In this document: one piece after another, positions 42,922 to 52,245 of the stretch
How the letters are laid out: each line of letters begins with the position of its first letter
How positions within the stretch are numbered: position 1 is the first letter of the stretch
NCBI GenBank assembly: GCA_000531095.1
Contig: HG799465.1
Coordinates: 804,879-868,878 of the forward strand
DNA from: Gemmata massiliana
GTDB lineage: Bacteria > Planctomycetota > Planctomycetia > Gemmatales > Gemmataceae
DNA: 64,000 bases
Direction of reading: 5' to 3'
Program-made: the position numbers and the translations under genes
The notes under the pieces: model-generated
Database searches by the model: none
The model's input: the letters and a program-made list of their open reading frames with translations, nothing else
Told to the model about the DNA's origin: nothing

Positions 42922-45900
42922 CTAGTGGTCGTGACCGGTGCCGAAGAGCCTGCTCTTCGGATCGGCCCGGCCCCAGACGTAGGCGAGCAGGTCGAGGACT
43001 TCGTCGCGCGAGAGCTTGTCGAGCAGCCCCTTCGACATCATCGACGTCGGGGCCTTCTTCTGCTCGGCGATGTCCGCCCGCTTGATCTCGCGCGGCTTCG
43101 CGTTCGCCAGCGGGTTCTCGATGATCTTCACGACGCCGTCCTTCTCCTCCACGATCATGCCGAGGACGACCTTGTCGTCGGTCAGCACGAAGCGGTACGC
43201 GGCGTACTTGTCGTCGATCTTCTTCGCCGGGTCGAGGACGTGTTCGAGCACGTCCACGCCGCTCTTGAACACCTTCGGGTCGAGCTTCGTGAGGTCCGGG
43301 CCGAACTCGGTCCCCTGCCCGCCGAACTTGTGGCACGCGATGCACGTGCCGACCGTGAACATCTGCCGGCCGTTCGCGAAGTTGCGCCCGCCCTTCATCT
43401 CCATTTCCTTCACCGCGTCGGCCAGCTCTTCGAGCTTCCACTCGGTGCGCGGGCGGTTGAACTTCAGCAGGTCGTCCTTCACGGGCAGTGGGTTCTTCGC
43501 GAGGTACGCCTCCGGGTTCTCCTGGTAGGCTTCAAGGTCGGCCACCACGTAGAGCGCCCCGTGCATCCGGCGCCAGTGCCCCGGGTAGGTGCAGACGTAG
43601 GGGTAGATCCCCGGTTCCTTGGGGGCCGTGAACTTCAACTGCTCGGACTGCCGCGTTTGGAGCAGCTTGCTCTTCAGGAGCACGGCCCCCGCGGGCATGC
43701 TGGGGACGTACTGCGCCGCGGCCGCGCCCGGCTCAAGCGCGAACGCCTCGGCCGCGTTGCCGACCTTTTCGAGGTTCCCCGGCGCCACGATCACGAAGTT
43801 GTGCGGCATGATGTCGGTGTTCTCGAACGCGAACTCCACCGGCTTCCCGGCCTGCACGATGATGCGCTCCTTGTCGAAGCTCATCTGATCGAACAGCGTG
43901 CCGACGCGGATCACGCGGACGCCGATATCGGCCAGTTCCTTACGCGCGGCCTTCGCTTCGGCCGGGGCGAGCAGCCCCGCGAGGCCCTCGCCGAGCTGCA
44001 TGAAGTCCAGCGCGACGGTCGAGGTCCGCTCTGCAACTGGCACCGAGCGGATGAACTTCATCACGGTGTCGAGCGTGGCCTTCGCATCGTCCTTCGGCCA
44101 GTCGCGGGTCGGGATGCGCAGGAGCGCCTGCACCGCGGGTTCGCGGTCGTTCTCTTCGGTGAGGTACTTCGCGATCCCCCTAAAGGCATCCGCTTCCTGA
44201 CCGCGCACAGTAGCGAGCGCGAACATTGCGGACCGCCGAATCACGCGCTCCGGCGCGCCCGTGCCGACTTTGATCTCGGCCTTCTCCTTCGGTGCCGGGT
44301 TCTTCAGCGCCTCGAACACGGGCTTCCGGTCCGCGCCGAGCACGCGCACATTGAAGTTCGCCAGCCGGTCCCCGAACGCGCCGTCGGTGCGGTTCCACAC
44401 CACGATCTTCTCGATCGACACCACTCGCCCGAGATCGACCTCCCACCACGGGTTCACGGTCCCCTCGCGGGTGTGGGTCGAGGTGCCGTCGCTGTACGCG
44501 CCGTTCGTCTTGCCATCAATGGCGCGTACAGCGGGGCCGTCGTAGGCGGTGCTGCTCTGGGTCGCCTTCCCGCGCGGCGCCACGTTCACGTTGTCACTGA
44601 ACACTTGCACTTCGGCGAGCGTGAGCGTGCGCTGCGGGCCGGGCAGTTCAATACGCACGAACCGCCCGCTGACGCTCTTGCCGCCCTCCACGGTCTTCGC
44701 GAGGTCCGGCGGCAGCCCGTCGAGCAGCGCCTTGACCTTCGGGTACAACGCGGCGCGGGCGGCCGGGTCGCGCACCATCGGCACCGCGGAGATGTAATCC
44801 TTCAGCGCCGCAACCGATTTGGTCGCAAGCGCCCACGACTTCTCGATGTCCCCGTCCGCGGCGATGAGCGCGGTGTAGCCCATTTGCCGCGTTTCGAGGG
44901 CGCGGCCCTTCGTTGCCAGAGCTTCGAGGTCGCCCCGAGCGGCCACGAGTTCCGGCTGCGGGCGCCCGGAGAGCAACCGAGCCAGGTCGAACGCAACGCT
45001 CTCTTCCGTGATGGCGGCCTCGTCGTGCTGCCGGATCGCGCTCACGAGAACCGCAAGTTCCGACTTCTGGTCCTGCTTCGCGAGCGCGGTCAGGGCCTCG
45101 CGGCGGAACTCGTCCCGCACCCCCGGCCGGAACAGCAGTTCCAGGTACACGGCCGAAGTGCGCTCCATCTTCAGCAGGTCGTCGGTGGTGACCGACTTCA
45201 GGAAGTACCGCGCGCCGGCGGCCGTGGTGAACTTGATCGGGCGCTTCTCCGCGATCGCCTGGCGCACGATCGGGTCGAGTGCCCGCATCGTCTCCCGCGC
45301 GACGTGCGCGACGAACAGGTCCGTGGGCTTGTCCTGCGCGACGAAGACGACCTCGGCCGCTTCGGGCACGGTGAAGAAACTCGCGGCCCGGACCGCTTCC
45401 ATCCGCACACGCGGGTGCTCGTCGGCGGCCAATTGCTTGAGCATCTCGAGCGAATTGGGCACGCGATCGCGCCACTCGCAGAGCACGCGGACGGCTGCGG
45501 ACCGGGCGCGGAAGTCCTTCGCCGCGAGCATCATCTTGAGCAAATCGACATCGACGACGTTGTGGTACTGGTGGACCCACAGCGCTTCGAGGATGTGGTG
45601 CGTCGGGTCCGCGCCGCCCCAGGGCTGGCCGGCCCACTTCTTCGCCGCGGCGATCACCTCTTCGGTCTTGCGGGCGCCGAGTTCGATCTTCACCCGAGAG
45701 CGCACACGGTCTTCCGGGTGTTCGAGCAACTTCATCAGATTCTCGGTGCTCTCACCCGCAATCTTGGGCGACTGCGAGAGTTGGCGCCCGTCGTAAGTCA
45801 CCTTGTAGATGCGCCCCTTCGTGCGGTCGCGGCTGGGGTCGCGGAGGTTGTGCTGCATGTGCCCGATGATCGGGTTCTGCCAGTCGATGAAGTACAGCGC

Positions 45901-48057
45901 GCCGTCCGGTCCGGTCTTCGCGTCCACTGGGCGGAAGTTGGGGTCACTGCTCGTGAGGATCGGCTCCTGTTCCTGACCCGAGAGGCTCCCCCCGAAGTCC
46001 GAGAGGCGGTAGCGCAGAATGCCCTGGACCCCGATGCAGTTCGTGACGATCAGGTTCCCGTCCCATTCCGACGGGAAGTGCTGACTGGAGAGCACCTCGA
46101 TGCCACCGCACGGGCGTGTGCGCTGTTGGTACACTTGCGGCGGGGTGACGTGCTTGCCGGTCGGGTACCCGTTCAAGTTCGGACCGGGCAGGTAGCCGCT
46201 GAACAGCGGGGCGTGATACGGCTGGGCGCCGGTGCCGTCCACCACGATGTCCTGACCCCAGTGGTCGAAGACGTGCCCGTGCGGGTTGGCGAAACTGTGC
46301 GTGATGTACACGTCGAGCTTCTGCATGCGCGGCTCGTAGCGGAACACCCCGCCGTCGCCCAGGCGCTTGCACCGGCCGTAGGGGTCTTCGATCTGCGAGC
46401 GGTGGAACGTGCCCTCCTGCCAGTACAGCGCGCCGCCCGGGTCGAGCACGAAGCTGTTCGCGGTGTGGTGCGTGTCGGCGGTGTCGAGCCCGTGGAGGAC
46501 GCGCTCGCGGATGTCGGCCTTGTCGCCGCCCTTCGAGTCCTTCAGGAAGACGAGGTCCGGCGCCTGCGCCACGAGCACGCCGCCGTTGTAGAACTCGAAC
46601 CCGGTCGGGTTCTGCAACCCGTCGGCGAACGTGATCATCTTGTCGGCCTTGCCGTCACCGTCGGTGTCTTCAAAAATCAAAAGCTTGTCGTTATACGGTT
46701 CGCCCGGCTTCCAGTGCGGGTAGCTCGGCCACACCGCGACCCACAGCCGCCCCTTCGCGTCCCACGCCATTTGCACGGGCTTCGCGAGTTCCGGCCACTT
46801 CTCCTCGCTCGCGAACAGGCTGACCTTCAACCCCGTGCCGATCTTCATCTTCGTGATCGCGTCCTCGCCGGTGAGGAACAGGTGCGTGCCGTTCGGCCCC
46901 GCGCCCGGCTTGTTCGTCGTGACCGGCACGGACTTCGGCACGTTGCTGTCGTCCGGCTTCGCGTCCCGGCCCTTCGCGACCTCCCAGATGACCTTGTCGC
47001 GGTTCGTCGTCATGATGTCGAGCGTTTCCAGTTCCTTCTGCACGACCTCGTAGTTGGTCTGCTTGCCGACGAACTGGAGCCACGCACGGCCACCGTAGGT
47101 GGAGTACCCGTCGGTCACGCGGTACCGCTGGTACCAGTGGAATGCCTTGTCCTGCACCACGGGGCGGAGCTTCGCCATGAGGTTTTCGTCCGGCGGCACG
47201 TACTGTCCGCCCGCCGGGTGAATGACGTTGTCGATCACCTCGGCGAGCTTGCGGTGTCCCTCTTCCGTCAAGTGGACGCCGTTGATCGTGAGCGGCTTCC
47301 CACCGTTCTTGACGCTCTCGTACCGGACCTTCATCGGGTTGTAGAGGTCGACGAACGACGCGCCGTTCGCTTGCGCGACCTCGCGCATCGCCTGCGTGTA
47401 CAGTTCGATGTTCTTGTTGGTGCTCGCGACGGCCGTACCCGTCAGCAGGTTCGGCGACTTGTGGTCCTCGAACGGGATCGGCGAAAACAGCGTGAGTCGC
47501 GGGGCCGACTTCCCGTTGTACTTTTGGGAGAGGGTGTGTTTGATGAACGCCGCGAGTTCGGTCTTGAACTTGGGCAGCCCGGCCTCGCCTGCGAACGACT
47601 CGTTGTAACCGAAGAACGCGAAGATCGCGTCGGGCTTCGTGTTCGCCTTCTCAAAGCGGTTCGGGTTCACGACGCTCTTGTCCGCGACCAACTCCGGCTT
47701 CGGGACCGGGGCGCTGGCGCTGAGCCACTGGTCCGGTGTGCCGAACGCCTCGGACCGGATCCGCAGGCTCACCTCGTCGCCGGAGAATCCGAGATTCCGG
47801 ATCGTGAGGTCGTGCTTTGGGAAGCGTGCGTAGAGGAATGTTTCGACCCAGCCGTCGTGCTGCATCCGATCGGCGAGCGTGTTGCCGATGATGCAAACGT
47901 GATCGCCCTGTTCCAGTTTGAGTTCACCGGGCGCAACTTCACCCGGTTGTGCAGCGACCGTTCTGGTAGGGGGGGCTGGGGGAGCGAGTACAGCGAGCAG
48001 CGCGGCGGCCGACCCCAGCAATAGGCCGACGGAGAGGAGAGAGCGCCCGGCGGGCAT
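42922..48057 (-). CDS. 1711-aa SGNH / beta-propeller / HEAT / discoidin / cupredoxin / cytochrome c protein
   Basis: Start at ATG 48057 with GGAG upstream; 64 upstream in-frame codons are rejected. Signal peptide, then an SGNH-hydrolase-like domain (about 40-300; IGNTLADR, GFSGDE, HLTEEGHRKLAEV). Next is a PVC-type membrane-bound dehydrogenase propeller (about 390-740; VQMAWDAKGRLWVAVWPSYP, GYPTGKHVTPP), HEAT-like repeats (about 770-1000), a discoidin-like F5/8 domain (about 1130-1240), and a cupredoxin domain with type-1 copper ligands: His near 1418 (MPHNFV) and CTYPGHWRRM near 1487 with Cys, His and Met. A C-terminal cytochrome c domain has CIACH near 1571. A periplasmic redox enzyme of unknown substrate is inferred. 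Confidence 0.9.
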   Translation of the reverse strand: MPAGRSLLSVGLLLGSAAALLAVLAPPAPPTRTVAAQPGEVAPGELKLEQGDHVCIIGNTLADRMQHDGWVETFLYARFPKHDLTIRNLGFSGDEVSLRIRSEAFGTPDQWLSASAPVPKPELVADKSVVNPNRFEKANTKPDAIFAFFGYNESFAGEAGLPKFKTELAAFIKHTLSQKYNGKSAPRLTLFSPIPFEDHKSPNLLTGTAVASTNKNIELYTQAMREVAQANGASFVDLYNPMKVRYESVKNGGKPLTINGVHLTEEGHRKLAEVIDNVIHPAGGQYVPPDENLMAKLRPVVQDKAFHWYQRYRVTDGYSTYGGRAWLQFVGKQTNYEVVQKELETLDIMTTNRDKVIWEVAKGRDAKPDDSNVPKSVPVTTNKPGAGPNGTHLFLTGEDAITKMKIGTGLKVSLFASEEKWPELAKPVQMAWDAKGRLWVAVWPSYPHWKPGEPYNDKLLIFEDTDGDGKADKMITFADGLQNPTGFEFYNGGVLVAQAPDLVFLKDSKGGDKADIRERVLHGLDTADTHHTANSFVLDPGGALYWQEGTFHRSQIEDPYGRCKRLGDGGVFRYEPRMQKLDVYITHSFANPHGHVFDHWGQDIVVDGTGAQPYHAPLFSGYLPGPNLNGYPTGKHVTPPQVYQQRTRPCGGIEVLSSQHFPSEWDGNLIVTNCIGVQGILRYRLSDFGGSLSGQEQEPILTSSDPNFRPVDAKTGPDGALYFIDWQNPIIGHMQHNLRDPSRDRTKGRIYKVTYDGRQLSQSPKIAGESTENLMKLLEHPEDRVRSRVKIELGARKTEEVIAAAKKWAGQPWGGADPTHHILEALWVHQYHNVVDVDLLKMMLAAKDFRARSAAVRVLCEWRDRVPNSLEMLKQLAADEHPRVRMEAVRAASFFTVPEAAEVVFVAQDKPTDLFVAHVARETMRALDPIVRQAIAEKRPIKFTTAAGARYFLKSVTTDDLLKMERTSAVYLELLFRPGVRDEFRREALTALAKQDQKSELAVLVSAIRQHDEAAITEESVAFDLARLLSGRPQPELVAARGDLEALATKGRALETRQMGYTALIAADGDIEKSWALATKSVAALKDYISAVPMVRDPAARAALYPKVKALLDGLPPDLAKTVEGGKSVSGRFVRIELPGPQRTLTLAEVQVFSDNVNVAPRGKATQSSTAYDGPAVRAIDGKTNGAYSDGTSTHTREGTVNPWWEVDLGRVVSIEKIVVWNRTDGAFGDRLANFNVRVLGADRKPVFEALKNPAPKEKAEIKVGTGAPERVIRRSAMFALATVRGQEADAFRGIAKYLTEENDREPAVQALLRIPTRDWPKDDAKATLDTVMKFIRSVPVAERTSTVALDFMQLGEGLAGLLAPAEAKAARKELADIGVRVIRVGTLFDQMSFDKERIIVQAGKPVEFAFENTDIMPHNFVIVAPGNLEKVGNAAEAFALEPGAAAAQYVPSMPAGAVLLKSKLLQTRQSEQLKFTAPKEPGIYPYVCTYPGHWRRMHGALYVVADLEAYQENPEAYLAKNPLPVKDDLLKFNRPRTEWKLEELADAVKEMEMKGGRNFANGRQMFTVGTCIACHKFGGQGTEFGPDLTKLDPKVFKSGVDVLEHVLDPAKKIDDKYAAYRFVLTDDKVVLGMIVEEKDGVVKIIENPLANAKPREIKRADIAEQKKAPTSMMSKGLLDKLSRDEVLDLLAYVWGRADPKSRLFGTGHDH

Positions 48058-48139
48058 AGAGGTCTCCGGAATTAAGTGCGCGGGAGCGGGCGGGTGTGCA
48101 GCGATGTTGTACCAGACGCACCGCACAAGGGAAACGGGA

Positions 48140-48298
48140 TCAGCGGGTGGCACTGTGTTCCGCGGCCGCTCGCCGGCGCTTGTGCGCCCCGAACGCCCGC
48201 GTGTACGCTTCGGCCTTACCCTTTGCGTAAATCCCGTGCCCAATTGCACCGAGGGTAACGACGATTCCGATGAGGGGGAAGATGAATTTGGCGATCAC
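48140..48298 (-). CDS. Possible small membrane protein
   Basis: 52 residues if begun at a GTG at 48298 (VIAKFIFPLIGIVVTLGAIGHG), with an alternative TTG at 48355. One strong hydrophobic helix is followed by a very basic tail (GAHKRRRAAAE). No convincing ribosome binding site, so the start and even the gene are uncertain. It lies 82 bases upstream of the 1711-aa gene on the same strand. Confidence 0.4.
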   Translation of the reverse strand: MIAKFIFPLIGIVVTLGAIGHGIYAKGKAEAYTRAFGAHKRRRAAAEHSATR

Positions 48299-48404
48299 GA
48301 GAGGACCGCAGCCTTCGCTTGCGCGAACTGCGATTCCATTATCGCGTCCGCGCAAGCGATTTTCCCAACTTTATGAGATCGTCCGCAAGGCTCGTGGGTG
48401 CCTC

Positions 48405-49496
48405 TCATTGTGGTGCGAGCACGCACGCACACAGCTCGCGCTCGAACCGGTCCCAATCGAGACCGTCGGCGAACACTTCGATGCGGCTGTCGCGGCGGTA
48501 CGCGGTCGGCGCGACGCTCATCGCTGTGCCGGCCCGGTTCACGGCCGCCCACTCGTCGGCGAGGTGGAACACGCCCTTCAACCGCGTCACCTCTTTAGTG
48601 TTCGCTAGCAGCGCGAGGAGCTTGGCTTCGCCGAACACATCGGCAGGGTCGAACACCCACCCGCAGGCGGGGGGAGTGAGGTAGCGCTTGGGGGGGGAAG
48701 AAAGCAACCCCTCCCCAACCCCTCTCTGTTTGCTCTCCGGCCCTGTCAGCAGAGCTTCTCGCGGGCCGGAGTACGGAGAGGGGCTTAAAACCCCCGATGG
48801 TTCGGTCCCCCCTTCCTTCTTAGGGAAGGGGGTCGGGGGGTTAGGTTGCCTTTCAAGGTTATGCGCCTGCGGGTACAGCGGCAGGCGCTCGTCGTTCGCA
48901 CTGAGGTCGAGCCACGCAGGGTCGAGCCGCCCCTGTGTGGTCCCTGCGATCAGCAGTTTCGGCGGGAACAGCCCGTTCGCCCACGACTGGAAATCGGCCA
49001 CAAGTTCCGGGGTGGCGGCGTCGAGCTTGTTCATGACGAGCACGTCGGCCATCTGGATCTGGTCGATGAAGATGGGGTTGTCCCGCATCTCCGGCTTCGC
49101 GAAGTCGTGCGGGTCGACGATCCCCAGCGTGGCGCGCACGTCCAGGCGCCCGTGGTAGCTCATCCGGAGCGAATCGAGGAGCCGGGCCGGGTGGCCCAAG
49201 CCCGTCGTTTCGATGATGAGTCGTTCGGGCCGCGCTTCGAGTAACAGGAAGTGGATTGCGACCGGCAGAAACGGCGCGCTCGCGCAACACACGCACCCGC
49301 CACCCACCTCCTTCACTGTCACGCCCTCGGGGGCGCTCCCCTCGATCAGCGCGTCGTCAATCGACACCGCGCCATACTCGTTCACGAGCACCGCCCAGCG
49401 CGACCCGGGCTCTTTACGCTGGAGCAGGTCGATCACGGCCGTCGTTTTCCCGACGCCGAGGAACCCGGTAATCAAATTGGTCGGAACGGATTGCAT
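48405..49496 (-). CDS. CobW/G3E family GTP-binding protein carrying an in-frame repeat insertion
   Basis: 363 residues from the ATG at 49496. G3E metallochaperone-type GTPase: Walker A GFLGVGKTT at 10-18, NEYGAVSIDD switch, the GGGCVCC Cys motif near residue 75 (CxCC), ETTGLGHPA and NKLD near 162. These load or sense metals such as Zn or Co. After YPQAHNLE (residue 216) an extra segment of 45-60 residues starts, PNPPTPFPKKEGG through SPSPYSGPREAL to GVGEGLL, before the family resumes at CGWVFDPADVF. The extra DNA is copy B of the palindromic element, in frame. The C-terminal CobW domain (HLADEWAAVNRAG) is intact. Confidence 0.88.
   Translation of the reverse strand: MQSVPTNLITGFLGVGKTTAVIDLLQRKEPGSRWAVLVNEYGAVSIDDALIEGSAPEGVTVKEVGGGCVCCASAPFLPVAIHFLLLEARPERLIIETTGLGHPARLLDSLRMSYHGRLDVRATLGIVDPHDFAKPEMRDNPIFIDQIQMADVLVMNKLDAATPELVADFQSWANGLFPPKLLIAGTTQGRLDPAWLDLSANDERLPLYPQAHNLERQPNPPTPFPKKEGGTEPSGVLSPSPYSGPREALLTGPESKQRGVGEGLLSSPPKRYLTPPACGWVFDPADVFGEAKLLALLANTKEVTRLKGVFHLADEWAAVNRAGTAMSVAPTAYRRDSRIEVFADGLDWDRFERELCACVLAPQ
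48705..48846 (-). repeat. Palindromic insertion element, copy B (long form, in frame in the CobW gene)
   Basis: About 142 bp. The reverse complement begins CCTAACCCCCCGACCCCCTT and ends GGGGTTGGGGAGGGGTTG, matching copy A closely, including TTTTAAGCCCCTCTCC and GGCCCGCGAGAAGCT. Flanks are near-inverted (AAAGCAACC and GGTTGCCTTT). It adds about 47 codons and contains no stop in the gene's frame. Confidence 0.85.
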
Positions 49497-49643
49497 TTCG
49501 TCCTTCGCGGCGCGGAACGGGCGATCAGACCCGTTCACGATACTGCATTCACGATCCGGACACGACCCGTTGTTCAGTGGTCCCCGCGCCATTAGGATTT
49601 AACGGTCAAGATTTCCCGTTACGGACCGCAGAGGTGCCCGCTC

Positions 49644-52160
49644 ATGCTCCGACTCGTCACCGGTGTCGGCCTCCTTGCCGGCATGGTGCTCTCCCCCGCG
49701 CCGGCCGCCTGGGGCGCGGACAAGCCCACGAAGGTCGAAATCGGTAAGCGCGGGAAGGCCGCGACCGCGTTCGCCGAGGTTCCCCAAGTCGGGAGCGGAA
49801 CGGCGTTCTGCATCCACCCGTCGGGGCTGTTCGTCACGAACGAGCACGTCGTTCGTGACGCACGGGGCGAAATCACACTCGTCCTGAACCCGACCCTCGC
49901 GACGCAGCAAGTGCTCAAAGCGAAGGTGGTCCGCGCTGATAAAAATGCCGACCTCGCACTGCTCCGTGTCGAGGGCGCGAAGGATCTGCCGAGCCTCCAA
50001 CTCGGGTCCGCGGACGGCATCGCCGAACTCGCGGACGTGGTCGCGTGCGGGTTCCCTCTGGGCAAGATTCTCGCGACCGACAAGAAAGAGTACCCGGCAG
50101 TCAGCGTGAACGCGGGGAGCGTGACCGCGCTGCGGCACAAGGGCGGCGAACTGCAACTCATTCAGGTCGATGTCGCCCTTAACCGCGGTAACTCTGGCGG
50201 GCCGGTTCTAGACGACAACGGAAAAGTCATCGGTGTAGTTGTGTCCGGGTTCGAGGGCAGGAACATCAACGAAGCCATCCCGGTGAACCACCTCAACCGA
50301 TTCCTGAACGCACCGGACATCGCGTTCGTGCCGCCCGCGGTAAAATCAGCTGAACTCGATAAACTGGTGGAATTTAAGGCCCAGATCGCGTCACTCGTAC
50401 CAAACGCGCCGGAGCCGGATGTGGTGCTGATTCTGCGCACGGCCGGGAGCAGTGAAGCCCGCGAGTACCCCATGAAAGCCCAAAACGGCGTGTGGACCGC
50501 GACCGCCGCTCCGCTGAACAAGGCACCCGGCACGCGCATCGAAGTATCCGCCCGGTTCGGCACGGGACCGGGGGCCGTTACCGGCACCATCAACGACGCG
50601 GTACTCAAGGTCGCGGGCAAACCCGTTCGGCTCAGTGGCATGCGCCGGATCGAGTTCAACGCGCTGAAGTCAAAGGTCCTGTTGGCGGACGACCGCACCA
50701 CCCTCGAAGGTGACGTTGTGGGCCTCGGTCCGACCGAGATTGATGTGGGCGGCCAGAAAGTTCGGCTCGATCTATCCAAAGCCTCGCAACTGGCGATTCA
50801 AACCGCGGAAGTGGGCGCGGTGACCGCGGTCGTGGTCGCGCGAGTCAACGGCAAGGAACTCGCCCGGGTCGAGGCGCCCGTTTCTGTACGCGATCCGGCG
50901 CAGGCGCGTGTGGGTCCGGCCGATCCGTCGTCGGTGGTTATCACCGCGCCCCCGCTGCCCGAGGACCAGATCGTCAAGAAGTTGCCGGACGTGTTTACCG
51001 ACGTGGTGGTCGGTGGGGGCGGGCGCTACCTGATATTCCACATGCCGAAGTTGAAGAAACTCGCCGTGTTCGACATGAACGAGGGCCGGGTAACCAAGTA
51101 CATTCCTTTGACCGAACCCGACATCATCTACACCGCGGGTTTGGATTGCGTCGTCATCGGGTTGAAGAAGGCGGGCAAACTGGAGCGCTGGAGCCTGACC
51201 ACCTTCGAGTTGGAGAAATCGGCCCTGCCGCCGTTCACAGAGGATCTCAAGACGATCGTCATGGGGCACGGGTCCAATGGCCCGCTCGTAACGAACGGGT
51301 ACTGCCTCGATCCGAATACGTTCCAACAACTGCCGATTGTCGACGGGAGCAAGAACGCGCGCGTCTGGGTCGCCGAAGCCCGAGTTTTCGCGTCCGGTGA
51401 CGGGAGCGTGTTCGGCGTGTGGAACACGCATTACTCCCCGAGTACGTCCACCACGTTCGTGCGCGAGGGGAACGTGATCCGGCGGTACGAAGAGGGCGAC
51501 CTCATGCACGTGATTCCCGGTCCGGACGGCAAAACGGTGTTTACCGGGAAGGGGATCGCGTCCCAATTGCTCAAGCGCGGTGGAGCAGACGACGCGAACT
51601 ACGGGTACTGTCTGCCGGCGGTGCGCGGCGACTACTTCCTCTCCCTGACTTCGGCCGAGGGCGGTAAGGGGGGAAACTTTACCGTGTTCCTGCGCGGGGT
51701 GAAGCGGCCGATCGCGAAGCTGGACAAGGCCGAACACGGGCTCGGCTTCGACGGGTGGGACCGCGAAGAATTCGGGCCGTGGAAGCGCGTCTTCTTCGTC
51801 CCGGACGCGAAACTGATCGCGGTCCTTCCCGGGAGCAACGACCAGGTGGTGCTCCACAAGTTCGACCCGGACGCGGCGCTGGAGAAATCGGGGTTGGATT
51901 ACCTGCTCGTTTCGTCGCAACCACCGCGCGAGATAAAACCCGGGGAGACGCTCACGTACCCCATCAAGGTGAAGGCGAAGAACGCGAAAGTGACCTACCA
52001 GCTCGATAGCGGGCCAAAGGGCATGGAAGTGTCCGCGGCCGGGGTCGTGACGTGGACGGTGCCGGCCGTCGCGACCGGCGACCAGGAAGTGATCCTGACC
52101 GTCCGCGACGGTGCGGGCCAGGAAGTTTTCCACACGTTCACGGTGAAAGTGGCGAAGTGA
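49644..52160 (+). CDS. Secreted trypsin-like serine protease with beta-propeller-like region
   Basis: 838 residues. Signal peptide (LLAGMVLSPAPAAWGA). The protease domain (about 40-225) is HtrA/S1C-like: His68 in VTNEHVV, Asp103 in NADLAL, Ser184 in RGNSGGP. A beta-sandwich-like part and a WD/propeller-like part (about 430-740; YLIFHMPKLKKLAVFDMNEG, GPDGKTVFTGKG) follow, then a C-terminal Ig-like domain (residues 760-838) with the cadherin-type GVVTWTVP and VILTVRDGAG. No PDZ domain seen. Probably extracytoplasmic. Confidence 0.88.
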   Translation: MLRLVTGVGLLAGMVLSPAPAAWGADKPTKVEIGKRGKAATAFAEVPQVGSGTAFCIHPSGLFVTNEHVVRDARGEITLVLNPTLATQQVLKAKVVRADKNADLALLRVEGAKDLPSLQLGSADGIAELADVVACGFPLGKILATDKKEYPAVSVNAGSVTALRHKGGELQLIQVDVALNRGNSGGPVLDDNGKVIGVVVSGFEGRNINEAIPVNHLNRFLNAPDIAFVPPAVKSAELDKLVEFKAQIASLVPNAPEPDVVLILRTAGSSEAREYPMKAQNGVWTATAAPLNKAPGTRIEVSARFGTGPGAVTGTINDAVLKVAGKPVRLSGMRRIEFNALKSKVLLADDRTTLEGDVVGLGPTEIDVGGQKVRLDLSKASQLAIQTAEVGAVTAVVVARVNGKELARVEAPVSVRDPAQARVGPADPSSVVITAPPLPEDQIVKKLPDVFTDVVVGGGGRYLIFHMPKLKKLAVFDMNEGRVTKYIPLTEPDIIYTAGLDCVVIGLKKAGKLERWSLTTFELEKSALPPFTEDLKTIVMGHGSNGPLVTNGYCLDPNTFQQLPIVDGSKNARVWVAEARVFASGDGSVFGVWNTHYSPSTSTTFVREGNVIRRYEEGDLMHVIPGPDGKTVFTGKGIASQLLKRGGADDANYGYCLPAVRGDYFLSLTSAEGGKGGNFTVFLRGVKRPIAKLDKAEHGLGFDGWDREEFGPWKRVFFVPDAKLIAVLPGSNDQVVLHKFDPDAALEKSGLDYLLVSSQPPREIKPGETLTYPIKVKAKNAKVTYQLDSGPKGMEVSAAGVVTWTVPAVATGDQEVILTVRDGAGQEVFHTFTVKVAK

Positions 52161-52166
52161 ATAAAC

Positions 52167-52202
52167 AAATAACATTTTGCACAATTCTGTCAAATGTTAT
52201 TT
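52167..52202 (+). terminator. AT-rich terminator hairpin
   Basis: AAATAACATTT (52167-52177) pairs perfectly with AAATGTTATTT (52192-52202), 14-base loop, followed by ATTATTTCC. Six bases after the protease stop, between convergent genes. It is strikingly AT-rich for this genome. Confidence 0.8.
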
Positions 52203-52245
52203 ATTATTTCCACGACCGTTCGCCCTGAAGCCCGCCGTACACCAG

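Noticed and set aside
42760..48024. A plus-strand ORF of 1754 codons opposite the 1711-aa protein
   Set aside because: It is antisense to a protein with clear domains; its sequence is low-complexity Arg/Val/Leu/His/Glu-rich, typical of GC-rich shadows, with no recognisable motif.
50772..52193. A minus-strand ORF of 473 codons
   Set aside because: Antisense shadow of the trypsin-like protease gene.
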